Shown here: piece after piece, positions 52,801 to 62,605 of the stretch | Numbering within the stretch: position 1 is the first letter of the stretch | Layout: every line of letters starts with the position of its first letter | NCBI RefSeq assembly: GCF_039634365.2 | Contig: NZ_CP155079.2 | Span: 3,534,001 to 3,598,000, forward strand | Reading direction: 5' to 3' | Length of the DNA: 64,000 bases | DNA from: Mucilaginibacter sp. PAMB04168 | GTDB lineage: Bacteria > Bacteroidota > Bacteroidia > Sphingobacteriales > Sphingobacteriaceae | Position numbers and translations under genes: made by a program | Notes under the pieces: model-generated | What the model saw: only the letters and a program-made list of their open reading frames with translations | What the model was told of the DNA's origin: nothing | Databases searched by the model: none

Positions 52801-55319
52801 TTATCACTGTCTTTCGGCGTAACAGCGAACTCCTCATTGGTGATGGTATTCCCTGCGCCGTAAACCACTTTAAATGTGTCGACCGAACGGAAATAATTAA
52901 TGCTGGTTTCCAGTTGAAACAGCGAGGTGGCGAAACGCTCGTAATAGGAAATGGGCACCCAGCGCTCACCCAGGTTGAAATCTTCAGGATCAAAAGGGAT
53001 GCGTTCCGGCTGGACCCGCCGGATGGCTGCCAGGCTGCGTGCCAGGTGCAGGTTTTCCGGCTCCCGCTTTACCGCCTCCTCCGCAACAACCAATTTCTCC
53101 ACAACGTTACCGGACAGGTAATCATCAGTGGTCAACCAGGTAACCGAGGTAGGGTTCAGTAAGATCTGCTTGTCCAGTCCGGAGATCACTTCGCTTTCCG
53201 TAAGGCCGGTAGCAGTGCTGATCACACCAAGGTCAATTCTGCCAATATCGTTGAGGCAAACCGCCAGGGCCTCGGTAGGGTCATCCGTCTGAAACACTTC
53301 CCGCTTTGAATAGACCGGTCCAAAGAAAATATCTGAGCGGACAAACTGCTCCGCTTCCCTGACCTCCACGGACGAAAGAATTTTGAAGCCAAAAGCGTCG
53401 TCAGCCAGTATCCGGTTCCGGTTAGTCCCTTTATTCAATTCCCCGTACAAAGCCAGAAACACATCATAATGCTGGTTAAGTGCCTTACGCAATTCAGGGA
53501 ACTGTACCCGATGTTCACCTTCCAAAACCGATAGTTCCAGGTAGGTATCCCGGAGGGAAATGTAATCCCTGTAAAATTGCAGTTCGGGTTGGATCTCTAA
53601 CGGCTTAAAAGAGGCCTCCCCGCCTGATGGTTCACTGATCAACCCTGCCTTGCCTTCGAAGATGACCAGGGTTTCTTTAGTGTAAAAGGGCCGCAAGTCG
53701 GTAAATGCTTTGGGCCGGTCGGGCATGAGTCTGAAAACGGGTTCCAACGTCGTATCCCCTTCATAGCGGTAATCATGTGCAAACTGGCGTAACCGAACAG
53801 ACATTAAATGGAGTTCCGGTCCCAATGCCTGCCCGCTCAGCCATTTCCCCGGCAAGTTGATTTCGGCAACATTGCTGTATAGCTTGTACAGATACCGATT
53901 ATTCGATTTTGCCCGCGCGGTTAACAGGACGATGCTGTCATGAGATGGCTTTGCCGTAGTTCTGACGGTACTGATGACCCGGGCGGTTGCCCTGTCCATG
54001 AGGCTTTTGTCGAGATCATCCAAATAGGCCTGGGCCGGATTGAGCACCGGGGATACCACATCAAACAAACCCAGTTGCCCGATCATATCCAATGGTTCCA
54101 CTGCCTGCGGTACCGGCAAAAAAGTGAGCTGCTTAGCGGCCGCCTTTCCTTCTTCAAAACGAATAGCCTCCCATTTGGCCATATTAAAATTGACCAGACC
54201 GGTGACCAGCACGCTTCGTAAATGATCTTCGATATCTGGCAGTTTCCCTGACTGCCAGACCATGCGGGTCGCCTCGCCATAAGCATTGGTACCTTCGCGG
54301 ATCTCATTACCTACTGACAATAACGGCTGCTCAGCCAGGTAGGCATTCAAGGTGTACTTTCCAAAGTTATTTTCCCGCTCAACGGTGTTCAGCAACAGGC
54401 TTTCCGCTTCGGTCAGCGTATCCTTCTCATTGTTCTTTTGTACCATGATCAGGTGCGTGCCGACTTCCACATTGGCATTGTCCTTCATCAGGTTGGCCGG
54501 TAAAGCGGCGACGCTCAGCAGGTCGGCCGAAGTGAATAGGTATTTCCGCGCAGTTTCATTGGAAGGACTGTTCAGAAAACCGTCTGTAACCAGGAAGGCC
54601 ATGATGCCACCATCGGCGATCTTATCCAGTCCTTTTGCAAAAAAGTAATTGTGAATTCTGGAAGTAATACCGCTGTTGTGATAAGCAGGGTCATGAACGG
54701 AAAAGTTTCCGAATGGAATATTACTGATGACCAGATCAGACTGCCCCTTCTCCGTTACAGGAGTTTCTTCGAGCTTTTTCACCTGCACGGTCACCGGTAC
54801 CGGTTGGGCAGAACAAATGGCGGTAAGGATCTTACCCGTCATGAGGTCTTTCTCTACTGCCGTAACGCTTTGCAACCCCTCTAATCCCCTGATCCCTTCC
54901 TCCACAAACACGCCAACCCCGGCGCTGGGTTCGTAAAGCCGTTTAGGCATGATGCCCTGGTCAGCCAGGGTCGAATAAATGATCCGGGGAATTAGCGCAG
55001 GCGTATAAAAAGCCGTACTGACACTGTTTTTGATGGAGTCTACGACTTGCTTATATTCCTGGTCAGACAATTTTTCCTGGAGTAAGTTGTGCAGCTCCAT
55101 GATCTGGGGATAAAGTGCGAGATCGGCCTGGGAAGCCTTTAATTTGAACCATACCTTTTTGTCGCCGAACGGCAACAATACCGTCTTCAGCCCCCCGAAG
55201 CCGGCATATTGCTGCAACACCTGCAGTTCGTCTTCACTTAGAGGCTGGCCTTTGAAATCCAGCGCGATGCGGATGGCGGCTATATTGGCGGCCATCTGCT
55301 TTCCCGGGTTGAAAGCCAT
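49878..55319 (-). CDS. Giant DNA methylase / SNF2-like helicase of conjugative elements
   Basis: An 1813-residue protein. The N-terminus ([14 protein letters not shown]) leads into an N6-adenine methyltransferase domain with the SAM motif EPSAGVGVF (130-138) and the catalytic-type NIPFG (200-204). A central linker is followed by an SNF2/DEAD helicase: DHEVGLGKN in Walker A position (N970 in place of the usual Thr/Ser), IDESHKFKN (motif II), SGTPISNSL (III), [14 protein letters not shown] and [11 protein letters not shown] (VI). A coiled-coil tail closes the protein. Such proteins are common on Bacteroidota elements and are thought to protect or prepare the element DNA. Spacing to the upstream gene is 1 bp. 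Confidence 0.88.
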   Translation of the reverse strand: MAFNPGKQMAANIAAIRIALDFKGQPLSEDELQVLQQYAGFGGLKTVLLPFGDKKVWFKLKASQADLALYPQIMELHNLLQEKLSDQEYKQVVDSIKNSVSTAFYTPALIPRIIYSTLADQGIMPKRLYEPSAGVGVFVEEGIRGLEGLQSVTAVEKDLMTGKILTAICSAQPVPVTVQVKKLEETPVTEKGQSDLVISNIPFGNFSVHDPAYHNSGITSRIHNYFFAKGLDKIADGGIMAFLVTDGFLNSPSNETARKYLFTSADLLSVAALPANLMKDNANVEVGTHLIMVQKNNEKDTLTEAESLLLNTVERENNFGKYTLNAYLAEQPLLSVGNEIREGTNAYGEATRMVWQSGKLPDIEDHLRSVLVTGLVNFNMAKWEAIRFEEGKAAAKQLTFLPVPQAVEPLDMIGQLGLFDVVSPVLNPAQAYLDDLDKSLMDRATARVISTVRTTAKPSHDSIVLLTARAKSNNRYLYKLYSNVAEINLPGKWLSGQALGPELHLMSVRLRQFAHDYRYEGDTTLEPVFRLMPDRPKAFTDLRPFYTKETLVIFEGKAGLISEPSGGEASFKPLEIQPELQFYRDYISLRDTYLELSVLEGEHRVQFPELRKALNQHYDVFLALYGELNKGTNRNRILADDAFGFKILSSVEVREAEQFVRSDIFFGPVYSKREVFQTDDPTEALAVCLNDIGRIDLGVISTATGLTESEVISGLDKQILLNPTSVTWLTTDDYLSGNVVEKLVVAEEAVKREPENLHLARSLAAIRRVQPERIPFDPEDFNLGERWVPISYYERFATSLFQLETSINYFRSVDTFKVVYGAGNTITNEEFAVTPKDSDKIRGNTLLEHALENTSPHITFPVQMGDKTIRVPDTEAIQTAHRKIETIREHYNEWLRDLPNAEKLALEKIYNDTFNCYVLREYDGSHLKFPGLDRKALQITDLYESQKNAAWRVIQNRGALIDHEVGLGKNLTMIVAAMEMRRLGIVQKPMILALKANIGQITETFRQAYPKAKILAPSEADFEPARRQRIFHEVKNNHWDCVIITHDQFSKIPQSPAIQKQILESELDNLTRDLETLQDLGGEVSRKMLKGLELRKSNLEAKLESVLHGIETRKDTGINFQEMNVDHLFIDESHKFKNLTFTTRHNRVAGLGNQAGSQKALNMLFAIRTLQERFNSDLCVTFLSGTPISNSLTELYLIFKYLRPNELERQQISNFDAWAAVFARKTVDFEFTVTNEIKSKERFRHFIKVPELAVFYNQITDYKTAKHISLDKPVVEELLVNIPPTPAQQDFIKRLMQFAKTGDGTVLGRSPLSRDEDKGRMLLATNYAKKMAVDLRLIDAERYDDHPGNKVNVCARNVAAIFAESAGHKGTQIIFSDIGTPKPDGFNVYDALREKLVSDFAIPSAKIAFIHDWEGKKRKELFSLMNAGDVRVLIGSTEKAGTGLNVQQRIVAMHHLDIPWKPSELEQRDGRGARQGNWLAKQFFGNKVRTFIYAVEQSLDNYKFGLLKNKQLFISQMKSNELTVRTLDEGAMDEQSGMNFSEYIAILSGDTSLLEKTRVEKKIAVLESDRSAHYKEVARSRYLLEDLEKREKSTASTLEMVKIDAARYSASLSYAPDGAKHNPIRLQGLPGADAEAVGRKLIDLYMNYEPENYEQPDRLIGELYGFQLYVRRQFSSFEDGRAAMVTHLYAESPGTRIKYMQNSGAPNIDNPKLAARYFLNAIDRVVGMAGKYEKELAAIAEQIPQVRELTGKTFSKEVELAALKAELQKLEAQINRNIQEREKQAEGEHLFTAEVAGRKTEEQDETVSVQLRR

Positions 55320-55320
55320 G

Positions 55321-55536
55321 TCAGTCCTCCTGTAAATAATCCGCTATTGTACCGGTCACCTCGTACCTGAGAAACCGGTCATCCTCATCCAGTCCTTTGA
55401 TCAAAGGCGCACAGATTTCGAGGATATTGGTGAGTTCATAATGTAAAATGCCGTTGTTTGAAAAGCGCAGATAGGTATGCAGAAACTCTTCTTCCAATAG
55501 CATTTTCACATAATCGTAGGCTAAGGTATCCGTCAT
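55321..55536 (-). CDS. Small hypothetical protein, 71 aa
   Basis: An acidic helical protein ([18 protein letters not shown], ending [11 protein letters not shown]) with no recognised domain. It lies 8 bp downstream of traN and 1 bp before the methylase-helicase gene, so it is certainly within the operon. Perhaps a partner of the large protein. Confidence 0.6.
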   Translation of the reverse strand: MTDTLAYDYVKMLLEEEFLHTYLRFSNNGILHYELTNILEICAPLIKGLDEDDRFLRYEVTGTIADYLQED

Positions 55537-55544
55537 AACATCAG

Positions 55545-56360
55545 TTAGTTCGGCAGGGGGTCTGCGCTTAAAATGTCCTGGTAAGAAAGCCGAAGGGTAA
55601 TGATGCGGCCGGAAGGCTGCTGCTCGCTGAGTTCAATCTTCAACACCTTATTTCCAGGGAAAGACAATTTCTTCAGTACAAAAACATTGCGGTATGATTT
55701 CGCAAAGGATGGAACAGACAACAGGGTAAACACCGGCCGGAGCTCCACCGATTGCACGTTGGAGGCCTTGGTCACCTTTTGATCGTCCACCTTGAACCGG
55801 AAGTCCTCTATCGCATATTTCAGGTTCGTTTTATTTTTAAAGGAAACATCCAAAAAAAAATAATCGTCAAAGGCATAGACCTGGTTGACCTGACCTTTCA
55901 TTTTAAAGGCGTTGGTCTTTTTAACCTTGGCGGCAGCTTTACGTGAGATCAGGTCGAGCGCAATGCGCTTCAGCTGGTTCTGCGACAGGCTGACCCCTGC
56001 AATGTCCAGCGGCCTGGTATCGACAGGTTCTATATTGATCTGCGCCGGAGAATTCCGTTCACCGGGAACAACTTGATACTGGGCTATAAATTTTTCACCG
56101 GCAATCGTAACTATGCCACCGTTAAAATGACCCACACTGTCCCTTAACCGCAAACGCAATACATTTTTGATGGGCAAATCCCCTTCCAGCTCTTTGGTGG
56201 ATATATCCGCGTACTGGATCGGTTCGGGTGAGACAAAATGCAGGGTAGCATTTCCAGGCAGGTAAACGAGGCGCAAACCGTTTTGCGCGTATGTAACCGA
56301 GCAAAGTAAAATCAGCGCGAACACTACAATGCAGGGCACCATGAATCGTAATTTTTTCAT
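55545..56360 (-). CDS. traN: Conjugative transposon protein TraN
   Basis: A 271-residue exported protein (signal peptide ending TYAQN). The pattern matches TraN of CTnDOT-type elements: NATLHFVSPEPIQYADIS, IAGEKFIAQYQVVPG, KMKGQVNQVYAFDDYFFLDVSFKNKTN and a beta-rich VirB9-like C-terminus. VirB9-type proteins form the outer part of the secretion channel core. It is 1 bp downstream of traM. Confidence 0.85.
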   Translation of the reverse strand: MKKLRFMVPCIVVFALILLCSVTYAQNGLRLVYLPGNATLHFVSPEPIQYADISTKELEGDLPIKNVLRLRLRDSVGHFNGGIVTIAGEKFIAQYQVVPGERNSPAQINIEPVDTRPLDIAGVSLSQNQLKRIALDLISRKAAAKVKKTNAFKMKGQVNQVYAFDDYFFLDVSFKNKTNLKYAIEDFRFKVDDQKVTKASNVQSVELRPVFTLLSVPSFAKSYRNVFVLKKLSFPGNKVLKIELSEQQPSGRIITLRLSYQDILSADPLPN

Positions 56361-56361
56361 A

Positions 56362-57558
56362 TTAATACTTTTTTTGAGCGTTTTGCAATGCTTCGTTGTC
56401 GATCAGAAAGAGATAAGAATTGTACTTCAGCTTCGCCTTGTTCTTTCGGATCAGGTCCGCGATCGCTGAAGTAGCGGACTGAAAGAATTTACCCGCTGCA
56501 CTCATGATGAACTGGTTATTATCAGCGCCGCCATCCAGGGTAACCCCTTGTACAGAACTACCGCCCAGGTCTTTGGTAAATTCCCGGAATGCGGAAGAGG
56601 GCACATAAAGCCCGGCCATACCGTCCAGGTCATAGGCCTGCAGTTTGACCGGCAGGATCTTCCCCTCCAGTAAGACAGAGGTCACGGTAAGCGCAACCCG
56701 CTGCTCATTGAACCCGGTGATCTGTGCATACAGGTAAGCCCCTTTAGGTACCAGCGTCCCCCCGGCTTTGATGGCTTCCAGGAGTTTGAGTTTGATCCTT
56801 GACCCGGCATAACCGGTCACGTTCTCCTCAATGGCCGCACTGATAAAGCCGGTCTCCCTTTTTGGAAATACGGAATTGAAATTCCGGGAAGGGGCATCCG
56901 CTCTGACGACGGGCAGTTTGACTTCCTGCGCTTTTAAGGCATCCGCTTGGGCTACAGCCGCATTTTTCAGACGCTCCGCTTTCCGTTCCGGGTCATTGGC
57001 TTTGCCCATGCTATCCATATAGGCCATTTGCTGTTTGAAGACCTCCATGGGATCTTTTTCCTTCGGCTGCGAACCAGCAGCCGGCTCTGCCCGGCTGACT
57101 GGTCTCTGCCGGTTCAGTTCCGCAATGGCACCGGCGATTCGCGGATCAGCGTCGCCTCTCCAACGATGGTTTCTGGAGACCGGTTCCCTGCCAGCCGATA
57201 ACTGAAATTTCGCTTTCATTGCCCTGTCGATGGAATCCAGCGAACGGGCGGACATCACCGGGTTGACTGAGCTTGCCTGAAAAGCCGGATCTGAGGAGGC
57301 CTCACCGGGTATGGCGCTCACTGCGCTGTTTCCTTCCGCCTCTTTGTAGGTATTGCGATAAGTATCCAGTTTATCGGCCATCTGTTTCTTTTGTACATCG
57401 GCCGACACCTCGCCTACCGAATGATTCAAGCTGGCGTTGGTATTGACCCCGGCCCTTGGTTTATTGAAACCGCTTTGCCAGACATAAAAGAAAAGGCAGA
57501 GAAAAGGCAGCAGAATAAGGGGCAGCACATACTTGGGCTGCATAAAATTGATTTTCAT
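56362..57558 (-). CDS. traM: Conjugative transposon protein TraM (VirB10-like)
   Basis: A 398-residue protein with one N-terminal membrane helix (MQPKYVLPLILLPFLCLFFYV) after a short cytoplasmic start, a long disordered Pro/Ala/Gln-rich linker, and a beta domain with VTGYAGSRIKLKLLEAIKAG, VPKGAYLYAQITGF and VSVLL-type strands, as in TraM/VirB10. It spans the periplasm. The open frame extends to a TTG at 57600, but the ATG at 57558 begins the typical membrane segment and avoids overlap with the previous gene (stop at 57569). Confidence 0.87.
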   Translation of the reverse strand: MKINFMQPKYVLPLILLPFLCLFFYVWQSGFNKPRAGVNTNASLNHSVGEVSADVQKKQMADKLDTYRNTYKEAEGNSAVSAIPGEASSDPAFQASSVNPVMSARSLDSIDRAMKAKFQLSAGREPVSRNHRWRGDADPRIAGAIAELNRQRPVSRAEPAAGSQPKEKDPMEVFKQQMAYMDSMGKANDPERKAERLKNAAVAQADALKAQEVKLPVVRADAPSRNFNSVFPKRETGFISAAIEENVTGYAGSRIKLKLLEAIKAGGTLVPKGAYLYAQITGFNEQRVALTVTSVLLEGKILPVKLQAYDLDGMAGLYVPSSAFREFTKDLGGSSVQGVTLDGGADNNQFIMSAAGKFFQSATSAIADLIRKNKAKLKYNSYLFLIDNEALQNAQKKY

Positions 57559-57568
57559 GTGATTGGAA

Positions 57569-57976
57569 TTAATGTTTAGAAAGCTGCTGCAACCGGTCAA
57601 GAGCGGCGATCAAACGGCTGCTGTCAGCAGCAGATAAGTTTTTCTTCGCGCTCAGGCTGTCCACCTGTTGTTTAAGCACCACAATCTCCCTGATCTTACC
57701 GGTCGTTTGCATGATCTGACCAAAGCCGTCTGAAATTGTGGTGACTTGCACGGGTGTCAGTAAAGCCACTTTTTCGCGGTGACGAAACACCGTAAAGGAA
57801 AGCACCAGGGAAACCAGCAGCAAGGCGATCATGGCGTAAAAGGCTATTTTGGAATGAGACCTCAACAATCCGATGCCCCAATCTCCGGCCAGTTGATAAT
57901 AAGCACCAAACTCTTTACGCAACTCCGTTAACAGCGTATCCCTTGGATCGCGGTTAGAATGAATTTTTGGCCACAT
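57569..57976 (-). CDS. TraL-like small membrane protein
   Basis: A 135-residue protein with one membrane helix (IAFYAMIALLLVSLVLSFTVF, near residue 48) and a periplasmic coiled-coil tail (LKQQVDSLSAKKNLSAADSS). Position between traK and traM matches TraL of CTnDOT-like clusters, although sequence alone does not prove this. I place the start at the ATG 57976; the longer frame begins at a TTG. It overlaps traK by 23 bp. Confidence 0.6.
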   Translation of the reverse strand: MWPKIHSNRDPRDTLLTELRKEFGAYYQLAGDWGIGLLRSHSKIAFYAMIALLLVSLVLSFTVFRHREKVALLTPVQVTTISDGFGQIMQTTGKIREIVVLKQQVDSLSAKKNLSAADSSRLIAALDRLQQLSKH

Positions 57977-58568
57977 CCTGCAGGTCTTTATTTTCAAGGG
58001 TTTTCCACCCGGTGATCAGTACACCGTGCGGGTTATTATCACTTCGGGGGATATCTTTGAGATAGCCTTCCGTGATCAGGGACCTGACTACCGTAGAGCT
58101 GCGCCGGTCGATCCTCAGTTTGCCATAATAGCGGAAATAAGATCTGTCGCCATCCAGCACAATGGAATCGGTTTGCAGTGTAAGCACGGAACTGGAGGAA
58201 AGAATGGAATTAAAGAAACCATTTTCCTTCAGGTCATTGTACTGCTTCATACCGGATTCATCAACCAGGTACATGGCTTTTTTCATTTGGTATTCCATGT
58301 ATTTATCATCGGGTGTCAGCGAGAAAAAGAGACTGTGAAAAAGATTGACGTGCGAGCGGTATTCTGCCGGCCTGTTCATTTGGGCATCGGTTTGTCTGGC
58401 CAGGACCGGCACATTACCATCGAGTATATAGATGCTTTTCCGGGCATTGGCCACCATCCGGTAGGCATACAGACTATTGATGCCAACGACAATGATGGCC
58501 ATGATCAGGCTCCCGATAGCAATGACCGTAGCCAGCTTAACCTTAGCTTCAATGTTTTTAATGATCAT
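57954..58568 (-). CDS. traK: Conjugative transposon protein TraK (VirB8-like)
   Basis: A 204-residue protein: a short cytoplasmic start (MIIKNIEAKVKLAT), one membrane helix (VIAIGSLIMAIIVVGINSLYA) and a periplasmic domain with MNRPAEYRSHVNLFHSLFF and FFNSILSSSSVLTLQTDSI, the standard TraK pattern. VirB8-type proteins nucleate assembly of the secretion channel. A terminator-like hairpin lies just upstream, between this gene and traJ. Confidence 0.88.
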   Translation of the reverse strand: MIIKNIEAKVKLATVIAIGSLIMAIIVVGINSLYAYRMVANARKSIYILDGNVPVLARQTDAQMNRPAEYRSHVNLFHSLFFSLTPDDKYMEYQMKKAMYLVDESGMKQYNDLKENGFFNSILSSSSVLTLQTDSIVLDGDRSYFRYYGKLRIDRRSSTVVRSLITEGYLKDIPRSDNNPHGVLITGWKTLENKDLQDVAKNSF

Positions 58569-58583
58569 AAAAATTCAACATTA

Positions 58584-58615
58584 AAAAAGCCGCTATGCAA
58601 GGCATGCGGCTTTTT
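58584..58615 (-). terminator. Bidirectional terminator-like hairpin inside the tra operon
   Basis: AAAAAGCCGC (58584-58593) and GCGGCTTTTT (58606-58615) form a perfect 10-bp stem with a 12-nt loop, flanked by A- and T-runs on both sides. It lies 16 bp upstream of the traK start and 62 bp downstream of the traJ stop, so it could partly stop or attenuate transcription between traJ and the traK-to-methylase genes. Confidence 0.75.
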
Positions 58616-58676
58616 GATTCAGAAATTAAACAGTTGAACACTTCAACAGTAGCTGCTTTGAAAGGGTTTCAGGATA

Positions 58677-59840
58677 CTACAACACCTTACCAGCCACTTT
58701 TTTGACAGAGCCAAAAACGGTTCCGGCACTTCTGCCAAAAGTGGAGCTGGCAGAACTGATTCCTGAAGTAGAAATGATCCAGGTGGAGATACTGGGTACG
58801 GTGAACATACAAATGGCACCTATCAGAAAAACGATGATGACGGTTCCAAAAGAGAGCAGACCGTTCCCGGCAAACACCGCCATCTTTTCAATATTAGCAC
58901 TAAGCCCAACCTCGCCGACCAGCTCCTTGTATTTGCTGATCTCCGAGGTCATGGCATATTCCTGCATCAATCCGCAAAGGTACATGATCAGATAGGCGAT
59001 CCCGGAATACAGGTTAACAGAAACAAAACGGGCGACCCAGGTGCTGAAACTGTCCCGAAAAGCTGGCAGGATGCTGACCGCGACAGCGAATGGACCAAGG
59101 ATGATGAGGATGGTCGAGTAAATGATCTGGATCATAAAAACGACATAGACCGCAAGGCGTAGTATCCAAATCCCCAGGAGTTCCAGTAGCTGGGTAAACA
59201 ACATTTGCAGGCCCACCGTGAGTCTGGCTTTCAATTCCAACAGCGGTATGACGACGGTGCTGATCCCCTCCTTGACCGTACTGGTCACCGAATCCCAGGC
59301 CTGTCCGTACCAGGTATCACTTTCCTTTTCGGCCACTTCCGTCTGCGCCTGAAAGGTATAAAGCGAATTGGCGACTTTAACCATCAGGTCTGCCCTGTTC
59401 AACCGAAGATTGTTAACGAGTGTTTGCTCACTCATAAACATCTGCTCGGTCTGATTGGCGACCAGGTCGGTAGGAAAGGCGATCATTTTCACAAAGGGCC
59501 CCCACCAGAGAATGATCATGGCGAGGCCAAAAGGCCGTAACAAAGGCATGACCTCCAACTGCTTGTCACCAACCATCATCTCATAGGATTTAATGGCAAA
59601 AAAGATGATCATAAAGATGGCGGCAAGCGCCTTGGCATCCGTGATGAACAGGTCAAAGTGCGACCAGACCGACTCCTTCAAGCCTTTCAGAAACACCATG
59701 ACACCACTTTCATAAACGCCGTCTCCCTGAAGGAATTCATGCGTTTTGGTATCCACAGCTGGCACACCACCACTGCTTTGCGCAAACGCGCCGCTTAAGC
59801 CGCCTAAAAGCAGCAACAGCAAGATGATGACTTTTCTCAT
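58677..59840 (-). CDS. traJ: Conjugative transposon protein TraJ (VirB6-like)
   Basis: A 387-residue polytopic membrane protein (signal-like start LLLLLGGLSGAFAQ, then six or more hydrophobic segments such as AIFMIIFFAIKSYEMMVG, MIQIIYSTILIILGPFAV and FGTVIIVFLIGAICMFTV). The arrangement matches TraJ of CTnDOT-type elements, the inner-membrane translocase component related to VirB6. It overlaps the upstream gene by 4 bp. Confidence 0.87.
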   Translation of the reverse strand: MRKVIILLLLLLGGLSGAFAQSSGGVPAVDTKTHEFLQGDGVYESGVMVFLKGLKESVWSHFDLFITDAKALAAIFMIIFFAIKSYEMMVGDKQLEVMPLLRPFGLAMIILWWGPFVKMIAFPTDLVANQTEQMFMSEQTLVNNLRLNRADLMVKVANSLYTFQAQTEVAEKESDTWYGQAWDSVTSTVKEGISTVVIPLLELKARLTVGLQMLFTQLLELLGIWILRLAVYVVFMIQIIYSTILIILGPFAVAVSILPAFRDSFSTWVARFVSVNLYSGIAYLIMYLCGLMQEYAMTSEISKYKELVGEVGLSANIEKMAVFAGNGLLSFGTVIIVFLIGAICMFTVPSISTWIISTSGISSASSTFGRSAGTVFGSVKKVAGKVL

Positions 59841-60616
59841 TGGACGTGGCTTAAAACTTTCCGAGCGATCTGCACATCAGACTGTGGTGTCCAGGCACTG
59901 ACCGCAACATTACCGGACTTCAACCGCTCCTGTTGCCTGGTCATGTTAAGCGTAGCTTGTGCGGAGGATGTACGAATCGCCCATACCCCGGCCAATGTCC
60001 GGTACTCCAGCAGCAAACGATGGTACGCCATGATCCTGGCACCCCGGTCCATATCGGTCGTATGTGCAGCCTCTACCCTTTCCCGCAGCATTTTCAGTTC
60101 GTTGGCATACCAGCCGACCAGCCCTTCGGTCACTAATTTAGTGCTTACTGCCGGCGACAATCCATTCAGTATTGCCGTGACTGAATAGTTTAAAACAGGA
60201 CTTAACTGGTCATTGTAATATAAGCGCCAAAGCGGATCCGCCGCGGTGAGCAGACCGGACTGATTGGCGATCTCCGATAAAGCCGTATTTCTGATGGTGT
60301 CGGATTGCAATTTGTATTTATGATCGATGCTATTCATCGTGCCTACCAGCGCCAGGCGCTGGGTTTGAGGGCCTGTAGCACTCAGCGGCCGCCGGTCAGT
60401 ATGATGATAGTTCGGGTGGAACAATCCCCAGGTTAACCAGTAATAAGGGTTCAAACTCAGAAATCCTGCCTTAGGTGTAAATTTGTTCTGATCCCACTGC
60501 GCGAAGACCATGCGCTGCTGCTGATAGGTGATCGCCTCGTCCTTGACGGACTGCTGGGCGTGACAAAGCCGAAATAACGGCACCAAAATGATGGTTAATA
60601 AAAGGCGGAACGTCAT
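59837..60616 (-). CDS. Exported conjugation protein, distant member of the tandem family
   Basis: A 259-residue exported protein (signal peptide ending CHAQQ). It has a helical core and ends WTPQSDVQIARKVLSHVQ, which resembles the C-termini of the three following relatives (WQNQDVRIATEVLNNAKYL). It also carries TAILNGLSPAVSTKLV and a GARIMAYHRLLLEYRTLAG helix. Position between TraG and TraJ suggests a channel subunit in the periplasm. It overlaps both neighbours by 4 bp. Confidence 0.6.
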   Translation of the reverse strand: MTFRLLLTIILVPLFRLCHAQQSVKDEAITYQQQRMVFAQWDQNKFTPKAGFLSLNPYYWLTWGLFHPNYHHTDRRPLSATGPQTQRLALVGTMNSIDHKYKLQSDTIRNTALSEIANQSGLLTAADPLWRLYYNDQLSPVLNYSVTAILNGLSPAVSTKLVTEGLVGWYANELKMLRERVEAAHTTDMDRGARIMAYHRLLLEYRTLAGVWAIRTSSAQATLNMTRQQERLKSGNVAVSAWTPQSDVQIARKVLSHVQ

Positions 60617-61275
60617 GGTTTTAAGTATTTAGCGTTTCGGATGATCTGGTCCACATAGGACCGATCCTGATTGATAAAACCGGCGTAGGGGTTCACGGAA
60701 GCCATGATACCGCGTTGCTTAGCCCAGTACATGGCCTTCCATGCCCCGTAGGCCAGGCTGTCCAGGAGCTGCAATTGCTGTGTGATCCGGCGCAGGAGCT
60801 GGTCGCGTGCGTTGTAATCAGCCAGGACGTTATCCCCTTCCTTCAAAACGAAACCGGATACATCACCAACCAGTGCCAGCGAACGTGTACGCATCTCGGC
60901 CGCCATGCTGTTTGCGAATACTAACAGGTACGGTTCATCCCTGGCCAGGGTCATAGCCTGGTTGATATAACCGGTCATGTCGGCAATGATGACGGCCATA
61001 TTGCGGACCGCAAGCCCGTTCTCTAAGGCTGAATTGACGTTAGAAAGCCCCTGATAGATCATGGTCTGCGCCAGGACAACGGAACCTACATTGGTGTTCA
61101 GGTTGTCAATGCTGGTGTTAATCTTATTCAGATAATCAGCATGCGTAGTCTCGGCGCTGCTTCGCACGGCGGCGTTCTGCGTGACTGCCATAAAATGCTT
61201 TGCGTCGAAAACGACCTGTTGGGCGCTTACTGTACTTATACGAAAGAACAGCAAAGCAATTAGCAGGTACTTCAT
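60613..61275 (-). CDS. Exported conjugation protein, tandem family copy 3
   Basis: A 220-residue exported helical protein (signal peptide ending STVSAQQ). It shares with its neighbours a helical N-terminus, SVVLAQTMIYQGLSNVNSALENG, a central EGDNVLADYNARDQLL, YGAWKAMYWAKQRGIMASVNP, and a C-terminal SYVDQIIRNAKYLKP. It overlaps both neighbours by 4 bp (ATGA). The family is secreted and lies where CTnDOT encodes its TraI-type proteins, but I do not assign a named function. Confidence 0.7.
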   Translation of the reverse strand: MKYLLIALLFFRISTVSAQQVVFDAKHFMAVTQNAAVRSSAETTHADYLNKINTSIDNLNTNVGSVVLAQTMIYQGLSNVNSALENGLAVRNMAVIIADMTGYINQAMTLARDEPYLLVFANSMAAEMRTRSLALVGDVSGFVLKEGDNVLADYNARDQLLRRITQQLQLLDSLAYGAWKAMYWAKQRGIMASVNPYAGFINQDRSYVDQIIRNAKYLKP

Positions 61276-61946
61276 TTCAGGTATCTGGCATTTTGAAGGA
61301 TCTCTTTGCCAATGGATACATCGGCATCGATAAAATTTTGAAATGGATTGGCGGCCTTAAACAGGGCGGCAGCATTGGAATACTGCATCATACGGGCCAT
61401 GTTACCGGAAAGATCCTGAATACGGCTAAGCTCGGCTATCACAAAATCGAACAAGACTTTACGGTCCGAGGCTTTCATCTGGTTGACCTCTCCAAAGGAC
61501 AACGATAGCCCCGTTACATAGGCAATGAGACTTTGCGCCAGTCGGGCAAACTGCAATTGTGATTCATAACCAATAACGATCAATGCAGGATTCCTCCGGG
61601 TCAATTCCAGCACCATGGCCTGATTGCTGACAATGCGGTTGAGCATCGGCGCTGCATAAATGCCGATGTTGGCAGCGCTGATTAAGGTACCCAGCATATG
61701 ATATCGCTCCTGTAACTGCCGGTAACTTTTTTTCACTTTTTCCAATAAGGTCAGGTTGGCCTGCTCATTAGCGGTGGTCACCGCCTGCCTGGTTCTGGCA
61801 CTGACCTGCAGCTCATACTCAGCTTCGGACTGACCAACCAACTGGTGTATTCCAGGGATATTAAGCCTGCTTTTTTGCGCATACCCCAACCCGCACCAAC
61901 CAAACGAAAAGATGGACAGTGCAATAAACTGCATTAATTTTTTCAT
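61272..61946 (-). CDS. Exported conjugation protein, tandem family copy 2
   Basis: A 224-residue exported helical protein (signal peptide ending LGYAQK). It has the same C-terminal module as its neighbours (PFQNFIDADVSIGKEILQNARYLK) but lacks the AMYWAK motif, so it is the more diverged of the three. It has LTRRNPALIVIGYESQLQFARL. It overlaps both neighbours by 4 bp. Likely a periplasmic or pilus-associated component. Confidence 0.7.
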   Translation of the reverse strand: MKKLMQFIALSIFSFGWCGLGYAQKSRLNIPGIHQLVGQSEAEYELQVSARTRQAVTTANEQANLTLLEKVKKSYRQLQERYHMLGTLISAANIGIYAAPMLNRIVSNQAMVLELTRRNPALIVIGYESQLQFARLAQSLIAYVTGLSLSFGEVNQMKASDRKVLFDFVIAELSRIQDLSGNMARMMQYSNAAALFKAANPFQNFIDADVSIGKEILQNARYLK

Positions 61947-62605
61947 GGCTTTAAATATTTAGCGTTATTCAGCACCTCAGTCGCGATCCTGACGTCCTGG
62001 TTCTGCCAGGTGGCCCATGGGTTTAAGGAGCGAAAGATCCCATTGACTTTCGCCCAGTACATGGCGCGGTTCATGCCATAGGCAATCCCCCGCAGTATGT
62101 GCATTTGGGTAGCGATATGATTAAGCAGCTTACCTCGCTCTCCTGAATCCATCAGGTTATCGTTGCCGCCTTTTAACACAAAGGCCCCAACATCGGCAGC
62201 CAGCAGTGTCGCACGGGTCTGAAAGTCACGGGCACCTTGCTCAGCAAATAGTAACAGGGCGGGATTGGAACGGGCCAGCTTTACCGCGGACTCCACATCT
62301 TTGACAATATCAATTCCACAGTCCGCTATTTCTTTGACCGTGTTGAGGTTGTTCATAATGGAAGCCACCTGGCTCAATCCCTGATAGATCCGGCTTTGCA
62401 GATTGTTGACCACGACCAGTTGACCACTCACGGCCATTTGACCACGCTGGATCAGATCAAGTCTACTATTGGTCGTATTCAGCTGACCATTGATCGTGGA
62501 AGAGTTAGCGGCTATGGCCGCTGAAACAGCCGGATCCACTACGAGGGTCTGGGCTGATGCCATACAAAAGCTAGCACTTAGCAGAAGGGTTAAAAAGATT
62601 TTCAT
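61943..62605 (-). CDS. Exported conjugation protein, tandem family copy 1
   Basis: A 220-residue exported protein (signal peptide ending MASAQT). Key segments parallel copy 3: VVNNLQSRIYQGLSQVASIM, VFVLKGGNDNLMDSGERGKLL, YGMNRAMYWAKVNGIFRSLNP and NQDVRIATEVLNNAKYLKP. Copy 1 and copy 3 are thus the closest pair. It overlaps the TraG stop by 4 bp and the next gene by 4 bp, making a tightly coupled string. Confidence 0.7.
   Translation of the reverse strand: MKIFLTLLLSASFCMASAQTLVVDPAVSAAIAANSSTINGQLNTTNSRLDLIQRGQMAVSGQLVVVNNLQSRIYQGLSQVASIMNNLNTVKEIADCGIDIVKDVESAVKLARSNPALLLFAEQGARDFQTRATLLAADVGAFVLKGGNDNLMDSGERGKLLNHIATQMHILRGIAYGMNRAMYWAKVNGIFRSLNPWATWQNQDVRIATEVLNNAKYLKP

Noticed and set aside
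57559..57600. Extended traM start at a TTG
   Set aside because: It would overlap the previous gene and adds residues before a normal membrane anchor; the ATG at 57558 fits.
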